From Prorocentrum cordatum (Eukaryota > Sar > Dinophyceae > Prorocentrales > Prorocentraceae): DNA of 64,000 nt. The stretch spans positions 31,005-95,004 of the forward strand of contig CAUYUJ010000732.1 in the NCBI GenBank assembly GCA_963575745.1. The letters are read 5' to 3'. The position numbers and the translations under genes were made by a program. The notes under the pieces are model-generated. The model was not told where the DNA came from, searched no databases, and saw only the letters and a program-made list of their open reading frames with translations. This document shows, one piece after another, positions 11,305 through 20,670 of the stretch. Within the stretch, counting starts at the first letter, position 1. Every line of letters starts with the position of its first letter.

Positions 11305-11999
11305 TCGAAACTCCTCCTCCTCCTCCTCCTTCTCCTCTTCCTCCTCCTCCTGCTGCTCCCATTATCGTCCTCCGTCCTCCTCCCTTTTCTCGGTTTCACC
11401 CCTCCCCTGCCTTTTCCCTTCCCTCCTTCGGGCCTTCCACGGCGAAAGGAAGAAGGAGGAGGAGGAGGAAGAAAAGGAGGAGGAGGAAGAGAAAAGGAAA
11501 GGGGGAGGAGGAGGAGCAGGAGGAGGAGGCGGAGGAGGAGAACCGGAGGAGGAGGAGGAGGAGGAGGAGGAGGAGGAGGAGGAGGAGGAAGAGGAGGAGG
11601 AGGATGAGGAGGAGGAGGAGGAGCAAGGAGGGGGAGGAGGAGGACGAGGAGGAAAAGGAGCAAATTGAGGAGGAGGAGGAGGAGGAGGAGGACGAGGCCG
11701 AGGAGGAGGAGGAGGGGGAGGGGGAGGGGGAGGAGGTGGAGGAGGAGGAGGAGAGGAGGAGGAGGAGGAGGAGGAGGAGGAGGAGGAGGAGGAGGACGAG
11801 GAGGACGAGGAGGACGAGGAGGACGAGGACGAGGACGAGGAGGACGAGGAGGTCGAGGAGGACGAGGACAAGGACGAATAGGACGAGGAGGACGAGGACG
11901 AGGAGGAGGAGGAGGAGGCGAAGGAGGAAAAGGAGGAGGAGGAGGAGCAGGAGGAGGAGGAGGAGGAGGAGGAGGAGGAGGAGGACGAGGAGGAGGAGG
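11305..11999. repeat. Microsatellite block that switches from TCC to GGA
   Basis: 11305-11355 is TCC on the plus strand (3' side of LINE A). After about 90 bp of pyrimidine-rich sequence it becomes GGA/GAG/GACGAG from 11450 to 11999 (3' side of LINE B). Three mutually exclusive long open frames of Glu/Arg, Gly/Arg and Leu/Pro/Ser arise from it, with no codon bias towards any. Confidence 0.95.
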
Positions 12000-12104
12000 T
12001 TTTTTTGCTGCAAGAACGATGCCTGGCGGTCCCCGCCTCAGCTCGCCATATGTAAAACGGATGGGCGGGCACTCCACCTCGGGGTGCTTCCCGCCCCTTC
12101 CCGA

Positions 12105-14748
12105 TCAATCCATCAGGCGCTCCCAGAACGCCGCGCACTCCACCTGTACCAGGGAGCGCGGCTCTGCCTCCAGGGAGACCTTCACTGCACAAGGGTTTTT
12201 GCCTCGGCGCAGGAGCGAGAGACGGTACACGCAGGCAGCCACGAGCTTGCACCCTCTCTCGCTCGAGAACACACCGCACCGATCGCAGAAAGAAAACTTG
12301 CCCGCGCGGTGCACTTTGTGCCCCATGGCCGCACCGCGGAGGGCTGGAGAGATGACGCCTTCCCCAACCCCCCGCCCCAACTCAACGCCCCACCGACGAT
12401 CCACGCTCATCTTGCCCTGGCCGGGCCTGCGCCCCAACGCGCGCCTGGTCTTGCAAGAGAAAGCCTTTCGCCCGCACGTCGAGCTCTTAGGGCTGCAGCA
12501 CCAGCTGGGGCCTTTACGGAGGCCTCGAATGACTGAACTGTAGTCTACCCCTACCCTCAGAGGCGGGTGGGCGCTATTCAGCAACTTGAGCAGTGCATAC
12601 AGCTCGGCACGCAGGACGGAGGCTAGGCTACGCAGCCCTGGGAAAAGGAGGGAGTCCGAGGTGGAGGATACAGCACGACCAGGCTTGGCGGCAGCGGCCG
12701 CCGCGACAGCTCTGCGCCACCCAGCAACCATGATCTCCTCATGGCTGCCAGCAAAGATAGCCTCCGCCCATTTGAGCAGCGGCTTCGTGCAGGCCTCGAC
12801 CAGGGGGTCGCATCTCAGCGTCCACAGGCGGAGCAGTCGGTCCTTACCGATTGCGTTCCCGCCCAGCGCCGAGGCTATGAGCGCCCTTGCTCGAGTGAGC
12901 CGCGTCGGGTCCATTCCGAGGCAAACCGCCCCATACAGCACAAAGGGGAGAAATCCCATGCGCGCAACTTGAAATGTGCGCGCGCCCTGCTTGCCGATGC
13001 TTGACAACTTACTTCTACGCCGCCTAGCGCTCCCCATCCTGGCATCGCCTCTGGTGCGCAGCGACACAACTCCTCCTCCCGCCGAGTCGACTCCGAGCTG
13101 CGTGCTACTGGTCTGGACCTCCAGTCTCAAGGCCGAGACATCCGCCTCCGCACCTCGGGCCTGAATGCTTAAATCCTCGACAAAAAACTTCATCGGCCTG
13201 GCGGGGTGCTCCTGCGCCAGCCCGTCTACGACTGACAAGATGGCTAGCTTGAGGCATCTCGTGCCCCCGCTGCTACCCGCAATGACTGCTGAGAATGTGT
13301 TGGTCGAATGCACCGACACCACGCCGCGGAAGGAAACAAAGCGCCTGGCCGTGTAAATCGAGAGTAAAGGCTTCAAAAGCTGCAACCGAAACTGGCGCTT
13401 GGGCTCCTCGGCCCAAAGCAAGTGCACTGTGGCCTGCTCGAGCGCCTTCTCTAGGTCTAGGACCGCCGCAGCACCGCTGGCACTAATCTCGCCGACGTAG
13501 TCACTGGTGAGGCAGTGCTCCTGCACCAACATGATGGTGTTTTTGCCCAACGGCATCTCGTCCAGGCGGTCGACGAGGATGCCCCAGGCGCTGCCGTTGA
13601 GGCCTCTGAGCACCATGCCAGGCTTGGCGTGGCGCCCCTTGCCTCGAGATCTGGGCCCCCAGTGTTCCTCTCCCCAGCTGGGCTGCTTCGGCCACCCCCC
13701 CGTCGGGGGAGCCGAGCTGGGGGCGCTCGCATCGAGAGGCGTCGACCACCCGCACGTCTGCGGCTCTCGGTTCCACGAGCACATCGCTGGTGGCATCGAC
13801 CACCCGCCTGTCGGCGGCACCAGCGAGAGGGGCGCATGGGGAGAGGCTTCGGCCACCCGCGCATCCGCGGCTCTCCACTCATGCGCCACTGGGGCCTCTT
13901 CCGAGGCGGTTGTGACCATGCTCGAGGCTGAGCTGAGGCCCATGTCGGGCTTTGCCTTGCGCCCCTTGCCTCGCGGTCGGGAGTCCCAGTATTCCTCTCC
14001 CCAGCTGGGCTGTCGGCCACCCCCCCGTCGGGGGAGCCGAGCTGGGGGCGCTCGGGTTGAGAGGCTTCGACCACCCGCACGTCTGCGGCTCTCCGTTCCC
14101 CGAGCTCATCGCTGAAGGCTTCGACCACCCGCCTGTCGGCGGCATCAGCGAGAGGGACGCATGCGGAGAGGCATCGACCACCCGCGCATCCGCGGCTCTC
14201 CTACCATGCGTCATTGGGTCCTCCTCCGAGGCCTCAGTGGCCGCAGTCGTGGCTGAGCTGACGCCCATGCCAGGCTTGGAGCGCCACCCTCTGCCCCGTG
14301 CCCGAGGCCTCCAGTAGTCCTCTCCCCAGCTGGGCTGCATCGGCCACCCCCTCGTCAGGGGGGCCGAGCTGGGGGCGCTCGTGCGGAGAGGCGTCGACCA
14401 CCCGCACGTCTGCGGCTCTCTGTTCCACGAGCTCATCGCCGATGGCTTCGACCACCCGCCTGTCGGCGGCATCAGCGAGAGGGGCGCATGGGGAGAGGCT
14501 TCGGCCACCCGCACATCTGCGGCTCTCCACCCCTGCGCCTCTGGGGCCTCTTCCGCGGCGTCCGCGGCTGTGCTCGAGGCTGAGCTGCCGCCCAGCCGTC
14601 GGAGCCACGGCGCGAGCTGCTGGCGGCGGGGCGCGTCCGCTCCCCTGAGCGCCCTCCGTGCCCAGGTACTCGAGGAGGAGCTGTCGCCGTCCCCGTCTAA
14701 GATGTTGAGGCCCTCCTCAACGGCTAGGGCGTGGGCGCACGTCCCCAC
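12105..14748 (-). pseudogene. LINE B ORF2: reverse transcriptase/RNase H polyprotein with GW-rich N-terminal repeats
   Basis: Order on the minus strand: a Ser/Ala-rich start, three GW-rich repeats, the first endonuclease motif (NGSAWGILVDRL ... IMLVQEHCL, about 13600-13510), then directly the RT palm (VLDLEKALE), IAGSSGGT, and FFVEDLSIQA, where the expected FVDD is FVED. RT C-terminal sequence (RARALIASALGGNAIGKDRL, CDPLVEACTKPLLKWAEAI), an RNase H remnant (VGVDYSSVIRGL) and a Cys finger (HRAGKFSFCDRCGVFSSERGC) follow to the stop at 12105. Most of endonuclease and the N-terminal RT half are missing at the 13490 junction. A 2-nt deletion near 14012 (GGGCTGTCGG against GGGCTGCTTCGG and GGGCTGCATCGG in sister repeats) shifts the frame. 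The frame is open upstream of 14748 without a clear ATG. Confidence 0.8.
13640..14600. repeat. Three 326-bp tandem repeats inside LINE B ORF2
   Basis: The marker CCTCTCCCCAGCTGGGCTG occurs at 13667, 13994 and 14319, giving periods of 327 and 325 bp. Each unit contains three sub-repeats around CCACCCGC and encodes PPTGGW, QTCGW and PPTGGW (one variant PLTRGW) on the minus strand. A period divisible by three, except for the 2-nt deletion in the middle unit, indicates expansion under coding constraint. Confidence 0.9.
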
Positions 14749-14993
14749 GATGAAGGCGACCCGCTTTGGCCCAGGCTGCCAGCGCCTGCCCGCCCTTCGG
14801 GGCAGCTCCTTCTGGTCGGGCGCAGGAGGCGCCCCCCCTTGTAGTGGTAGTGCTCGTAGAGGTGGCGGGGGCCTGCACGACCCCGTCGACGTCGTGAGGA
14901 ACTGCTGGTGCTCCTCGTCCTCGCGCGGCCGCCTTGCCCCGACCGCGGCGTGGGCGCTGGCGCCACCGTCGCCAGCCTTGCGGGGCTGGTCCC

Positions 14994-16187
14994 TCAGTCG
15001 CTGGAGTCTGTGTCCGCCCCTGGGGGTTTTCCTGCAGCCCGCTCCAGGATCCTGGCTCGGACTCCCTGTGCCAGCTCGCGCTTGGGGGCCCTGCCCGCGG
15101 CTCCCGCAGGAGCAGCGGCGCCTGCCGCGCCGCCTCCGCTGGCTGCAGCAGCGCCACGAGCACCGTCAGCGCCAGCAGGGGGAGGGGTGCTTGGCCCCGC
15201 TGTGGGGGCTGCCTTGGGCGCGGCCGCCCCTGGCTGCTTGTAGTCTGCGCCACCTTTGCCTGCTGCCTTGCTTGGTGGTGCCTCTGCGGCGGGAGCTGCG
15301 GCGGCCTCTGGCGGGGGGGGCTCCGACCGAGCCCTCTTGCTCCTGAGCCTGTCGCTGAAGGCCTGGAGGTCCGCTCGCATTGCGGCGAGCCCCTCCGCCG
15401 TTGGGCCGAAGTGCCTCTTGACCTCCGTCTGGACCTGCTTGACGAATTGGCCCATCTGCTCCTCGAACTGGCGGTGCTCCTCAGGCGGGATGTCGAGCCC
15501 CTGGAGGTCGAAGGCCTTGCCCGGCCGCACGCTGAGGATGTCCAGGTCGCCCTCGAGCAGCTGCGAGAGGTCCAGGGCTGGCGTGGGCGCCTCGGCTGGC
15601 GCGACGGCCTTGGGCGCCGCTCTGGCGTAGGCCTCCTGGACCACCGCCTCCGCGTCGGCGATCTCGTGGATCCAGTTCTCCCGCAGCTCCTTCTGGTCCT
15701 GCAGGAACCGCTCGCCCTCTGAGATGTTGTCGATGGTCCTCTTGAGCCCTGCCTCGGCCCTGCGGAGCCGCGCCTGGGCCTGGTTGAGGACAACCTCTGG
15801 GTGCACCTCTGGAGTGCGCACTCGGGCGAGCGCCTCGAGTTGCTGGGCTGCCTCTGCGTCGCCGTCGGGGATAGTGGCCCGCAGCTGCTTGAGGAGCTCC
15901 TCGCGGTTCTGCTTGGCCGATGGGCGGCTGCGGCCCCGCGAAGAGGCGCTGGGGCCCCAGATGCCCTGCGAAGCTCGCTCTTGAGAGGTGGCTGGCTGCA
16001 TTCCCCTCTGGCACTTGTAGCACTCAGACCTGGTGCCCCAGTTCCACTTATACCCACTTCCCCTGCACTTCTCGTACTGGCTTCCAGTCCGCTGATCATC
16101 CCTCTCATTGCGCCCCATGCGCGCCGTGAAGAACTGACCTCCTGCCCAACCAGTACGATACAGGAGCTCCTGGAGCGTATACAACAT
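14994..16187 (-). CDS. LINE B ORF1 (zinc-knuckle and coiled-coil protein), intact frame
   Basis: From the ATG at 16187, 397 codons are open to the stop at 14994, ending GADTDSSD. Residues about 30-60 contain a partly decayed Cys finger (EKCRGSGYKWNWGTRSECYKCQ; first CxxC pair altered), like the finger at 28931-29398. Residues about 75-260 are charged and helical (QLEALARVR ... LKRTIDNISEGERFLQDQK ... FEEQMGQFVKQVQTEVKRHF), typical of a coiled-coil assembly region. The last 120 residues are Ala/Pro/Gly/Lys-rich and probably disordered. ORF1 proteins of LINEs bind element RNA. It is the first ORF after the spliced leader, which supports this start. The stop lies close to the open frame of ORF2. 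Confidence 0.75.
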   Translation of the reverse strand: MLYTLQELLYRTGWAGGQFFTARMGRNERDDQRTGSQYEKCRGSGYKWNWGTRSECYKCQRGMQPATSQERASQGIWGPSASSRGRSRPSAKQNREELLKQLRATIPDGDAEAAQQLEALARVRTPEVHPEVVLNQAQARLRRAEAGLKRTIDNISEGERFLQDQKELRENWIHEIADAEAVVQEAYARAAPKAVAPAEAPTPALDLSQLLEGDLDILSVRPGKAFDLQGLDIPPEEHRQFEEQMGQFVKQVQTEVKRHFGPTAEGLAAMRADLQAFSDRLRSKRARSEPPPPEAAAAPAAEAPPSKAAGKGGADYKQPGAAAPKAAPTAGPSTPPPAGADGARGAAAASGGGAAGAAAPAGAAGRAPKRELAQGVRARILERAAGKPPGADTDSSD

Positions 16188-16284
16188 GTGAGGGCGCCTG
16201 CCTTGCCCAGCAGGCCCCTGATGCGCGGGCCGAGCCTGCTGGGCAGGCTCCTGGTCTCTGCAAACCACCTCGGGAAATGGTTTA

Positions 16285-16306
16285 CTTGAGCCAAAATGGC
16301 TACGGC
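16285..16306 (-). other. Complete dinoflagellate spliced-leader copy at the 5' end of LINE B
   Basis: On the minus strand the 22 nt are G, CCGTAGCCATTTT, GGCTCAAG: an exact match to the conserved leader with its variable first base as G. It is not an SL RNA gene: no donor GT, Sm site or hairpins follow. LINE sequence (TAAACCATTTCCC) follows instead. Confidence 0.95.
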
Positions 16307-16640
16307 GGGGAGGAGGAGGAGGGGAGAGGGGGAGAAGGAGGAGGAGGGGGAGGAGGAGGAGGAGGGGGAGGAGGTGGAGGAGGAGGAGGAGGAGGAGGAG
16401 GAGGAGGGAGGAGGAGGGAGGGAGGAGAGAGGAGGAGGAGGAAGGAAGGAGGAGGAGGAGGAGGAGGAGGAGGAGGAGGAGGAGGAAGAGGAAGGGGAGG
16501 GAGGAGAGGAGAGGAGAAAGGAAGAGGGAGAGGAGGAGGAGGAGGAGGAGGAGGAGGAGGAGGAGGAAAAAGAAGAGGATGAGGAGGAGGAGGAGGAGGA
16601 GGAGGAGGAGGAGGGCTGAGGAGGAGGAGGAGGAGGCTAA
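16307..16640. repeat. GGA array at the 5' side of LINE B
   Basis: About 330 bp of GGA, GGGA and AGGGA on the plus strand, so TCC on the sense strand of LINE B. It starts one base after the spliced leader. Confidence 0.95.
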
Positions 16641-16771
16641 CAAAGGACCGCTCGGGCGTGTGCACTTTTTCTGTACGGGAACCATCGGGGAGCATTTTGG
16701 GCCATCTTGCCAGAAATACACGCATGAAGCCTGAACATGCACAGGACATGGGCGTCCGATCGATGGCGAGG
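16641..16771. mobile_element. MITE family D, diverged copy 2
   Basis: GGACCGCTCGGGCGTGTGCACTTTTTCTG, given here as GGACCGCTCGGGCGTGTGCA plus the T-run, then GGGAACCATCGGGGAGCATT, AATACACGCATGAAGCC, and the right end GGGCGTCCGATCGATGGCGAG. These align along their whole length with the copies at 26148 and 42141. Confidence 0.7.
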
Positions 16772-16888
16772 GCCATTACTCAGTTGTCACTCAACCTGTC
16801 TAGGTCTTTAGAAACGCTCCCAACGGGTGGGAAGTTATTATTTCTCGGCGGCCTTATGAACGGACTGGGGTCCCACCAAGTAGTGGAC

Positions 16889-17035
16889 AATGACGACTAC
16901 GATTGCGATTACGACTACGACTACGATAAAGACTACAACCACGACTACAATTCGCTACTACAACCGCAACCACAACCAGTAGTTCGCGGCCACGACTACG
17001 TTTACGACTACGACTGCGACTACCATTGCGAGTCC
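16889..17035. repeat. GACTAC hexamer repeat
   Basis: About 24 imperfect GACTAC/GATTAC/GATTGC units, reading as Asp-Tyr in one plus frame. No gene context. Confidence 0.85.
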
Positions 17036-17400
17036 TCATGATAAGATGCTCACGCATCCTCTCGCGTGCAGGGTAGCTCACAGTGGATGCACCCCTGGGA
17101 GATAACACCCTCGATCATTATCCAGTCCGCCCAGCAATAGAGGGAAAATAATCTCCGCCGCGAAGACGACGAAGTCGACGCCGAAGAAGAGGATGGGTGA
17201 GTTCATTCCCTGCCGAGAGAAACCGGGGGGGGGCGGGGTGCAAAACAAACGACCTGAGGTCAACCGGCCTCGTGCACCGGGCTTCTGTGGGTGCCGCAGA
17301 GGAGGGTTCCGCTCCCTATGTTTGGGCTCCCTGCCTCCGCAGCCCGGCTGCGGCGCGGGAGGTCCGAGCCCGGGATGGCACACGGCGGTGTGGCGCCACA
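17036..17400. other. Intergenic or intronic sequence before the transporter exon
   Basis: Mixed unique sequence with a G-run at 17225-17235. It ends in GTGTGGCGCCACAG, a plausible 3' splice site for the exon starting at 17401. Confidence 0.4.
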
Positions 17401-17527
17401 GTCGGACCGCCCGAGGTCGGTGTCCGAGCCGCTGGTGTCCACCCTCTTCTACGGCTCCGTGGCCACGGCGCTGCTCTCCGCGCCGCTGGCGCTGCGGGCG
17501 TGGACGCCGCTGAGCCTCCCGCAGCTA
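17401..17527 (+). CDS. Probable EamA/DMT-type transporter, exon fragment 1
   Basis: After the acceptor-like CCACAG the frame reads DRPRSVSEPLVSTLFYGSV then ATALLSAPLALRAWTPLS. This combines a helix with the small-residue pattern of EamA-family permeases and the APLAL-W-PLS end common to one of their transmembrane helices. Drug/metabolite transporters usually have ten helices in two EamA repeats; only one is visible here. The 3' boundary is unclear because no consensus GT donor occurs where homology ends; dinoflagellates also use GC and GA donors. The second piece is at 19423-19553. Substrate cannot be inferred. Confidence 0.45.
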
Positions 17528-18134
17528 GGCCCGCCGCCCAGCGCGCGCGGGCGGGCACGGGTCAGGGGCGCCTCAGGAGGGAAAGAAACACACAGACACA
17601 ATGAATCGTCGATTCCCCAGAAAAGATGGGAAAGTATGGGATGTGGGGGGGGGGGGAAGGCCAACAAAAACTAGAAAATATAGGAAAAAATTGAAATCCT
17701 GTTTTTTGTGTCTATTTACTTGTGTGTCCCAGGGCCCCTTCAGTCGGGGAGGGAGGGGCCTTTACGGGTCGAGGTCCGAGCCCCGTTGGCGGGTCGCCTC
17801 GGGCGGTGCCGGAGCGCCCCTGTGTGGCCACGGCTGGACCGGCCCCGGGGGTCTGGTCGGAACGCACCCCGGGAGAGGTCCCAGGGATGGATGTTTGACC
17901 ACATTTTCCTCCTCCTCACTGCTCCTCCTCCTCTTCCTGCTCCTCCTCCTCCTGCTGCTCCTCTTCTTCCTCTTCGGGGGCTCAGTGGGTATGCATCGGT
18001 TCCCGGAGGGTTTCCGGCCTCGGTGAGCCTTTCAACGGCTGCGCCTCGTCGTGATCCTTCTTGGGGGTGCCCTGATCGCCCCGAGCTGGCGCCGGAGAGC
18101 CGAGCTAGGATTCAACCAAGGGGGAACGTTAGGC
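17528..18134. other. Probable transporter intron, first part
   Basis: Contains an A-rich stretch near 17660-17700 and an imperfect CTC/CTG array at 17906-17972. No exon recognised. Confidence 0.4.
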
Positions 18135-18296
18135 TTAAGTCGGGCCTGTCCCTCTACAGGAGGCATATTCAAAAATAGTCAAAAATTAGTCTGGGGACTT
18201 TTTTTTTTTTAGTATTTGTTGCCCACTTTCGAGTAGTTTTGGGGTATTTCTCATTTTTCGTCGAGAATTGTCGAGAATTCCCTTGTAGCCCGACTT
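18135..18296. mobile_element. MITE family A, copy 2, with a 10-bp target-site duplication
   Basis: The 162-bp element begins TTAAGTCGGGC and ends GCCCGACTT. AACGTTAGGC is present on both sides (18125-18134 and 18297-18306). The centre matches copy 1 at 2709 (AAAATAGTCAAAA, AGTCTGGGGACTT, TTTCGTCGAG). A 9-10-bp duplication with long inverted ends is typical of Mutator-like MITEs. Confidence 0.85.
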
Positions 18297-18306
18297 AACG
18301 TTAGGC

Positions 18307-19422
18307 GGGATAGGTTCAAGGCGGGGATGTGCTGATCCCCACTCGCCTTTTGATCGCATAGTGGCTTGATAGCCCTTTCCAGCCCAGGAGCGTACGGATT
18401 CGCTATTGGGGGGCCTATCGCCGATCTAACGGCGATATGTCGCAGATGTAAGCTCGATGTTCCCCCCCGAGGTGGTCCCCCCTTAAAGTTGCCCCTCAGC
18501 AGGTGACGGTCAGTGTGCGCACTTGCGGCAGGTCCGCGCCGCGTGGACGCGGCGGCGACGCCAACTCAGGCGTCCCAAGGTTGGTCTCGACCAGCTGCTT
18601 GAACTTCATCGAGGATAAAGCCCCAACCCTAAGAACATAGTGAAAGCGTGGCCTCACTTAGGTCCCCGGCTTTGCATTAGGGATAATAGATCTGGGCGGT
18701 TTGGTGTGGTACATCTGCAGCGGAGGCCCCTTATCCCTAATGTATTTGGCCCTCCTAACTGAGGTCCCCTCCCAAAGGGTCAGGGAATCTTTTATTGCTA
18801 GTCAAAATGTTGCCATCTCCGAGCGATCGCGGCATGTCGAAGAGTTGCGGTCGCCCAGGGCCGAGCGACCCGCGCGGCGCCAGAAACGGGCGCCCAGGTC
18901 ACGGCGTGACTTTGTCGTGATAATGTGATAGGCTTGCACCCATCGATGCGTTCTCGTTATTGCCAGCCTCTTTCCTCTCCGTCTTCACAGACATGCGGCT
19001 TCGCGGGGGCCGGCTAGCCAACATGTGAAGTGGATTCCTCGTGTGTCCCAAACAGGGCTTGCACTTACGGGTTCTTGCTTACGTCAAAAGGGATGCGATG
19101 GGTCCGGCGAGGTTTCGCCACGTGGCCGCCCGTTGCAGCCTCGTCGCCGCCTCGTGCGTGCGTTGGGCAGGTCCGGCGAGGTCTCGCCACGCTGGAGACA
19201 GTTTTTCTTCCCCTTGGCGACAACGGGCGTGTCGGGGGCGGGGGGGAGGGGGAGGGGGAAGGCTCCGGCCACGCCACCATTCGCGCCAGCGCCGTGTGGG
19301 AACGCTGACGTAAGAAGGGCCAGCTCCCGGACGGAGCGAGGGCGAGAAGGAGGAGAAGGAGGAGGAGGAGGAGGAGGAGGAGGACGCTGCAAGGTGGCCC
19401 TTCGCGCCCCCGCGTCGCCCAG
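18307..19422. other. Probable transporter intron, second part
   Basis: No exon recognised. GGCGAGGT(T/C)TCGCCACG occurs twice (about 19107 and 19173) as a local duplication, and a short GGA array lies at 19350-19385. Confidence 0.4.
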
Positions 19423-19553
19423 GGCTCTTTGCGCTCCTGGGCTGCGGCGCCAACCTCCTCCTCTTCTGCCTCATCCGCTCTTTCCGGTACGTGGACGCCT
19501 CGGCCACGTGCCCGTACCGGTACACCGAGTTCGTGCTGTCTGCCATCGCAGGC
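19423..19553 (+). CDS. Probable EamA/DMT-type transporter, exon fragment 2
   Basis: After CGTCGCCCAG the frame reads GLFALLGCGANLLLFCLI, then RSFRYVDASATCPYRYTEFV and LSAIAG. A helix followed by the (A/S)-x-x-x-P-(F/Y)-R-Y-(T/S)-E motif and a second helix start is the hallmark of the C-terminal EamA repeat. Homology stops at ATCGCAGGCCGG. No downstream exon was found in the remaining plus strand. Same strand and order as 17401-17527 support one gene. Confidence 0.5.
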
Positions 19554-19617
19554 CGGCGCCAGAGGGGGCGCTCCGGACAGGGCCTCGCCGTCGAGGATTG
19601 GTCGCAGAATGGAGCAT

Positions 19618-19620
19618 ATC

Positions 19621-19653
<33 letters not shown>

Positions 19654-19665
19654 GTATACACATAG
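19618..19665. repeat. TA microsatellite
   Basis: TATATA with interspersed TGTATA. Translated frames give Ile-Tyr repeats only. Confidence 0.95.
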
Positions 19666-19980
19666 ATCTATAGAAATAAATGAATAACCAGTGGCGGGCT
19701 GCTTTTCAATCCCGGGGAAATGGTGTATACTGCTTCCCCCGTCTTCCCGGGGAAATCACGACTAAGTACGTATACACCAGGATCCTGTATACACAAGGAT
19801 CCGTTTTCCTGTGCAAGTGTCGGTGCAGGGCCAGAAAAAAACGTCGGTGCATAGAGCTCGTTTCGTTCATCGGGGGGCGCGTCATGAAGGGGTGATAATG
19901 GGGGGCCAGCGAGGGCTGCAGAAACAGGAACCCTTTCAGGCCCCTGAAGGCTGAAGGGTCCCTGTCGGGCCCAGAAGATC
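19666..19980. other. No gene recognised
   Basis: Contains short local duplications such as TCCCGGGGAAAT (19709, 19749 area) and GTATACAC/GGATCC pairs near 19770-19802. No coding signal. Confidence 0.4.
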
Positions 19981-20143
19981 ACCACCCACCAAACCACCCC
20001 AACCCAACCCGAAGGCCTGAATTTGCACTCCATTTCCAGTGGGGGGGGGTCGGGGAACATCGAGAAAACACCTATGGAACCCGTACCCCCCCCAACCCGA
20101 AATTCGGGTCTTTGGGTTGGGTTGGGGTGGTCTGGTAGGTAGT
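19981..20143. mobile_element. MITE family B, copy 2
   Basis: Same arms as copy 1 (CCAAACCACCCCAACCCAAC and GGTTGGGTTGGGGTGGTCTG), same central CCAGTGGGGGGG and ACATCGA...AACAC. About 80 percent similar by eye over 160 bp. Confidence 0.75.
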
Positions 20144-20372
20144 CGGAAGAGGGCCTCCTCGGCCTGCAAAAGGGCACTTTTCGTCACCCCCCTTGTTCTT
20201 CGGGCACCGGTGCGCGGCGCAAAAAAATCGTCTGTGCCGACGCGGGGGCGCAGGCTGCCCGCGCAAGCCCGCGCGCCAGCGCCCTCGCTTTCAGCGCGGC
20301 GTGCCGCGCCTGCGGCCCGCGTGAGCCGCGGCGCACGGTCGCCGTGCCATCTCGCGTACGACCCCTTTCCAT

Positions 20373-20470
20373 CGAGGAGGAGGAGGAGGAGGAGGAGGAG
20401 GAGGAGGAGGAGGAGGAGGAGGAGTTGGAGGAGGAGGAGGAGGAGGCGGAGGAGGAGGAGGAGGAGGAAC
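20373..20470. repeat. GGA microsatellite
   Basis: Nearly pure GGA on the plus strand. Confidence 0.95.
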
Positions 20471-20670
20471 CTGGGGACGCAGCGTCCCTCCGACGGCCGC
20501 CGCCCCCTCGGCGCGCCAGCGGTGAGTGCTTGGCCGAGGCACTGCCGGAAGGCGGGGGAGTTCTCAAGGGAGAGCCCGAACCCAGCGAAGCAAGAGGAGG
20601 AAGAGCAGCGCCACCGCCGCGAGCACCAGGAGCTCGCCGTGCGCCGCCAGCACTCCCCAGGGGACTTACC

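Larger units (their letters stand above)
12000..16306 (-). mobile_element. LINE B: spliced-leader-capped LINE retrocopy with intact ends
   Basis: Read on the minus strand this 4.3-kb unit has the complete dinoflagellate spliced leader at its 5' tip (16306-16285), a 98-nt leader, ORF1 (16187-14994), ORF2 (about 14748-12105), about 100 nt of 3' sequence and seven A before a TCC array (T-run at 12000-12006 on the plus strand). GGA/TCC repeats abut both ends. Together the leader and terminal A-run show a trans-spliced mRNA was reverse transcribed and integrated full length. ORF2 has lost most of its endonuclease and the first half of RT by an internal deletion near 13490, so this copy could not have supplied its own enzyme unless it was deleted after insertion. 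Confidence 0.85.

Noticed and set aside
11256-12536. Long plus and minus open frames (up to 426 codons) around 11.3-12.5 kb, rich in Arg/Glu, Gly/Arg or Pro/Leu/Ser.
   Set aside because: They are translations of the GGA/TCC array on both strands. All frames are open at once because the repeat lacks stop codons.
16285-16306. Whether the leader copy is an SL RNA gene.
   Set aside because: The base after the leader is not a GT donor and no Sm site or snRNA-like hairpins follow; LINE sequence follows directly.
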